Origin: Polyangiaceae bacterium
GTDB taxonomy: Bacteria > Myxococcota_A > Polyangia > Polyangiales > Polyangiaceae
Assembly: GCA_016712345.1 (NCBI GenBank)
Contig: JADJRH010000011.1
Span: 4,030,001 to 4,094,000 of the forward strand
Length of the DNA: 64,000 nt
Direction: 5' to 3'
The translations under genes and the position numbers were made by a program. Under the pieces are notes generated by a model. The model was not told the DNA's origin and ran no database searches. It was given only the letters and a program-made list of their open reading frames with translations. Below, one piece after another: positions 61,862 through 64,000 of this stretch. Position 1 is the first letter of the stretch. Every line of letters begins with the position of its first letter.

Positions 61862-63216
61862 TTCTACCCAATTCTACCATCCTTGAAGTTTACCATGCCG
61901 CCATTCGGGCCCGGGTCGATCGTAACGCGGCCCTGTCAGGAATTGACCGCAGCACCGTGGCTCGAATTGCGCTCGCTCCAAGCCCTGGCAGTCAAATTCT
62001 AACAGACCTGCAACACCTCAATGACATGGAGGCCACAACGCGGGAGGCTCCGCTTGTCACCTGGCTTGAAACCGTAATCGCCCTTGTTGGTCCGATAAGA
62101 CAACGCGCCATTTTTGAAGAAGCACTTGCGGCAGTCAGAACTTCACTCGCCGATTCTACCAATCCACCCTCTACTCCGTCCGCATCGTCACCCATGGCAA
62201 CAGAGCCCAAATCTACCCATTATCTCGATCAGCCCACCTTCCCATTTCACGTGCCCGAGGCTGACACGCTCTACAAGATTCTGTACACCACCATTTGGGA
62301 TCCGGCGGAAATTCGCCGATTGCTCGCCAAGGCAAATATCGACGCTGGAAACATGACCATCCGCGGGAACCCGCAACTCGACTGGCACAGTGTCCTGGAA
62401 AAAACGGCTCTCAAGGGCAAGAGCAGGCTTTTGGTTAACACCATTGCCAACGACTCCAACTACGAAGGCATTCATCCCATACTGCTTGAACATCTGGGCA
62501 ACGAACCCCCCGCGGTAAGGCAGGCGCCCCCCCTTAAAAGAAAAGGGAATGAACGCCGGACTGGGCATGACGATACCCTCCTTGATATTGTGTTTTTGGA
62601 GCAGGGTCTAATCAAGGCGCGCTCGGTGGTGCACCTCGAAGTTTACGGGTCTGAGCGCATCTACGGCACGGGATTTGTTATTTCACCCAACCATATTCTA
62701 ACCAATCATCACGTGCTCTTTGATAACAACAAGCTGGCCACTGAGGTGATTGCCATGTTTGACTATCAAATGGATGCCAACTATCAACCCCGTCACACCG
62801 CCAGAATTTCGTGCAGCACCGACTGCACAATCAGGCTCAGCGATCCTACCCACGACTGGGCCGTTGTTGAATTGAGCGAACCTACCACGGCATCCCCGCT
62901 TGCGCTGGACCACAAGAAAACGGTCCGAGAACGCAATCGCGTGTACATCATCCAGCATCCGTTTGGCTTGCCAAAAAAAATTGCACTGGCCCACAACGAA
63001 GTTTGCTTTGTGGACGATAACGTCATTCGATACCTCTCGGATACCGAGCAGGGTTCTTCAGGTTCCCCAGTGTTCAACGAACGATGGGAAGTGGTGGCCC
63101 TGCACCACTCGTGGGTACAAACAGGCTCAGACTCGAAGCCCGGCGACATTCTGAACGAGGGCATCGCCATCGCCCGCGTGTCGGAAGGTCTCATGAAAAA
63201 GGGGTTTGCCTTCTGA
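61858..63216 (+). CDS. EAD-like domains plus trypsin-like serine protease
   Basis: 452 aa from ATG 61858. Residues about 5-100 resemble an effector-associated domain (GIDRSTVARIALAPSPGSQILTDLQHLND ... PLVTWLETVIALVGPIRQRAIFEEAL). About 135-215 (LYKILYTTIWDPAEIRRLLAKANID ... LKGKSRLLVNTIAND) resemble EAD1. The protease domain from ~250 has a catalytic triad His285 (LTNHHVL), Asp333 (HDWAVVEL) and Ser401 (EQGSSGSPV). No signal peptide, so it probably acts in the cytoplasm. EAD pairs are thought to bring effectors to NTPase scaffolds. Start overlaps the ATP-grasp stop. Confidence 0.75.
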   Translation: MILPNSTILEVYHAAIRARVDRNAALSGIDRSTVARIALAPSPGSQILTDLQHLNDMEATTREAPLVTWLETVIALVGPIRQRAIFEEALAAVRTSLADSTNPPSTPSASSPMATEPKSTHYLDQPTFPFHVPEADTLYKILYTTIWDPAEIRRLLAKANIDAGNMTIRGNPQLDWHSVLEKTALKGKSRLLVNTIANDSNYEGIHPILLEHLGNEPPAVRQAPPLKRKGNERRTGHDDTLLDIVFLEQGLIKARSVVHLEVYGSERIYGTGFVISPNHILTNHHVLFDNNKLATEVIAMFDYQMDANYQPRHTARISCSTDCTIRLSDPTHDWAVVELSEPTTASPLALDHKKTVRERNRVYIIQHPFGLPKKIALAHNEVCFVDDNVIRYLSDTEQGSSGSPVFNERWEVVALHHSWVQTGSDSKPGDILNEGIAIARVSEGLMKKGFAF

Positions 63217-63228
63217 AGGTGAGCGGCA

Positions 63229-63891
63229 ATGAACAACGCGGCGAAACTACCCACTGAGGTTATCGAGAGCCTCACTCGAAAGCTTGTACCGACGAAGACT
63301 CCGCGCGATTCTTTGTTTGCGGGAGTCCACCCTGAGCTAAAGGCATCCATCCCACTATCTCGTTGCCCTTGGGATCAAACCCTGCGCGACCTTGACCGAC
63401 TCAACCATCACAGCGTGTTGGACGACGGAACCTACCCACTTGCAACCTACCTCCGCAACTTATGGGAATGCCTGCAGCCCACCTCCGAAGGTCCGCGACC
63501 ACCTGAAGTCGAACAGTTGCGCGAACCGGTGCGACAAGCTTTCGACATGCTTGGGCTGACGCAAACACCTGAATTGGTAAGTGTGGCCGATCATCCTTAC
63601 CCTCCATTGCACAAGAATTGGCCGCCGCTGAGAGACGTATTGGCCAGCGCGTACAATCAGCCGGGCCAAATCAAAAGCGTGCTCACGCGGCAACCAACTA
63701 ACCTGGTGGGCGCGGTCAACCTCCAGGGCAGTCCAAATGAGATTTGGACGAGCGTGGCGGTTGAAGCAGCCAAGATAAAGGCGTTCCGCGCCGTTCTTAA
63801 CACGATCTTGGCCGACCCCGACGCCGAATCGCTGCACACCGCCATTCGTGATCTGATGGTGCCCACTATCGCCTATGTGTTCGGGCGATAG
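63229..63891 (+). CDS. Two-domain EAD-like adaptor protein
   Basis: 220 aa from ATG 63229, with GAAGGTGAG 6-14 nt upstream, 12 nt after the protease gene. Residues about 20-105 (RDSLFAGVHPELKASIPL ... LDRLNHHSVLDDGTYPLATYLRNLWECL) match the first EAD-like domain of the protease, and about 130-205 (PPLRDVLASAYNQPGQIKSVLTR ... AAKIKAFRAVLNTILAD) match its second. No catalytic domain, so it looks like a pure adaptor that could bind the protease or the propeller NTPase by homotypic contacts. Annotation is from pattern similarity, not search. Confidence 0.65.
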   Translation: MNNAAKLPTEVIESLTRKLVPTKTPRDSLFAGVHPELKASIPLSRCPWDQTLRDLDRLNHHSVLDDGTYPLATYLRNLWECLQPTSEGPRPPEVEQLREPVRQAFDMLGLTQTPELVSVADHPYPPLHKNWPPLRDVLASAYNQPGQIKSVLTRQPTNLVGAVNLQGSPNEIWTSVAVEAAKIKAFRAVLNTILADPDAESLHTAIRDLMVPTIAYVFGR

Positions 63892-63941
63892 TACAAACGT
63901 GCCAAGCGCCCTGCCGGACTTTGGCGCCGGTCCGATCTGCC

Positions 63942-64000
63942 CTACCCCTTCAGCTTCTTTTTCGCCGCGATCATCCCCACCGCCTGCGCCACACGTTTTG
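63942..64000 (-). CDS. 3' end of a gene truncated by the window edge
   Basis: The minus-strand frame ending TAG at 63942-63944 reads KRVAQAVGMIAAKKKLKG up to the right edge. The composition (basic, helical C-terminus) looks like a genuine protein tail, but the 18 residues are too few to identify it. Convergent with the EAD adaptor. Confidence 0.35.
   Translation of the reverse strand, partial: KRVAQAVGMIAAKKKLKG

Noticed and set aside
1..64000. rRNA, tRNA or complete transposase genes
   Set aside because: None recognised on scanning by eye; a tRNAscan and IS search would be the test.

Overview
The window looks like a chromosomal segment of a Myxococcota-type (formerly deltaproteobacterial) organism. 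The evidence is high G+C coding with few gaps, a large set of secreted lipoproteins whose lipobox cysteine is followed by Gly/Ser- or Pro-rich linkers, an NtrC-type activator, TPR, transglutaminase and SBBP-type surface proteins, and conflict-type multidomain proteins. No rRNA, tRNA, CRISPR array or complete transposase was seen. The octamer GTGTACAC is strikingly over-represented (25 exact copies located by eye), inside genes and between them.

Layout. 0-11.2 kb: a 5'-truncated double glycosyltransferase, a histone H1-like Lys/Ala-repeat protein, an FGE-fold lipoprotein coupled to an NtrC-type regulator, a TPR membrane protein, one copy of a 384-bp structured repeat, a Gly/Pro-rich membrane protein and an OmpR-type two-component pair. 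11.2-18.3 kb: a decayed accessory stretch holding a frameshifted AAA ATPase with a truncated Toprim-like partner, a DUF488 module whose partner gene is frameshifted, a frameshifted lipase, and a 290-bp MITE-like element. 18.3-26.7 kb: surface lipoproteins, the inverted second copy of the 384-bp repeat, a 47-aa ORF, the complete AmmeMemoRadiSam trio and an AidB-type acyl-CoA dehydrogenase. 26.7-31.4 kb: a sulfur-assimilation operon (Rrf2 regulator, CysK, ThiF-like E1, ThiS/CysO-like carrier, CysM, JAMM peptidase, CysC), a layout like the CysO-dependent cysteine pathway of actinobacteria. 31.4-45.7 kb: mostly exported lipoproteins, plus a SPOR protein, a frameshifted pabB and a sugar nucleotidyltransferase. 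45.7-50.7 kb: gyrA with Leu at the Ser83-equivalent position, a diacylglycerol-kinase-family gene, a second MITE copy, and a terminator/tandem-repeat patch.

52.1-63.9 kb is the most interesting part. A divergent cytidine-deaminase-fold gene is followed by a codirectional set: a CHAT-like/transglutaminase fusion, a P-loop NTPase, a 1313-aa P-loop NTPase with a membrane segment and two WD40 propellers, an 86-aa putative graspetide precursor, an MvdD-type ATP-grasp ligase, a trypsin-like protease with two effector-associated (EAD-like) domains, and a 220-aa protein with the same two domains but no protease. Four of the junctions are ATGA overlaps or gaps under 60 nt. I infer a signalling or conflict (immunity or cell-death-like) system in which NTPase/propeller sensors and EAD adaptors control a protease and a cross-linked peptide. 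The domain recognition is by eye and the function is inference.
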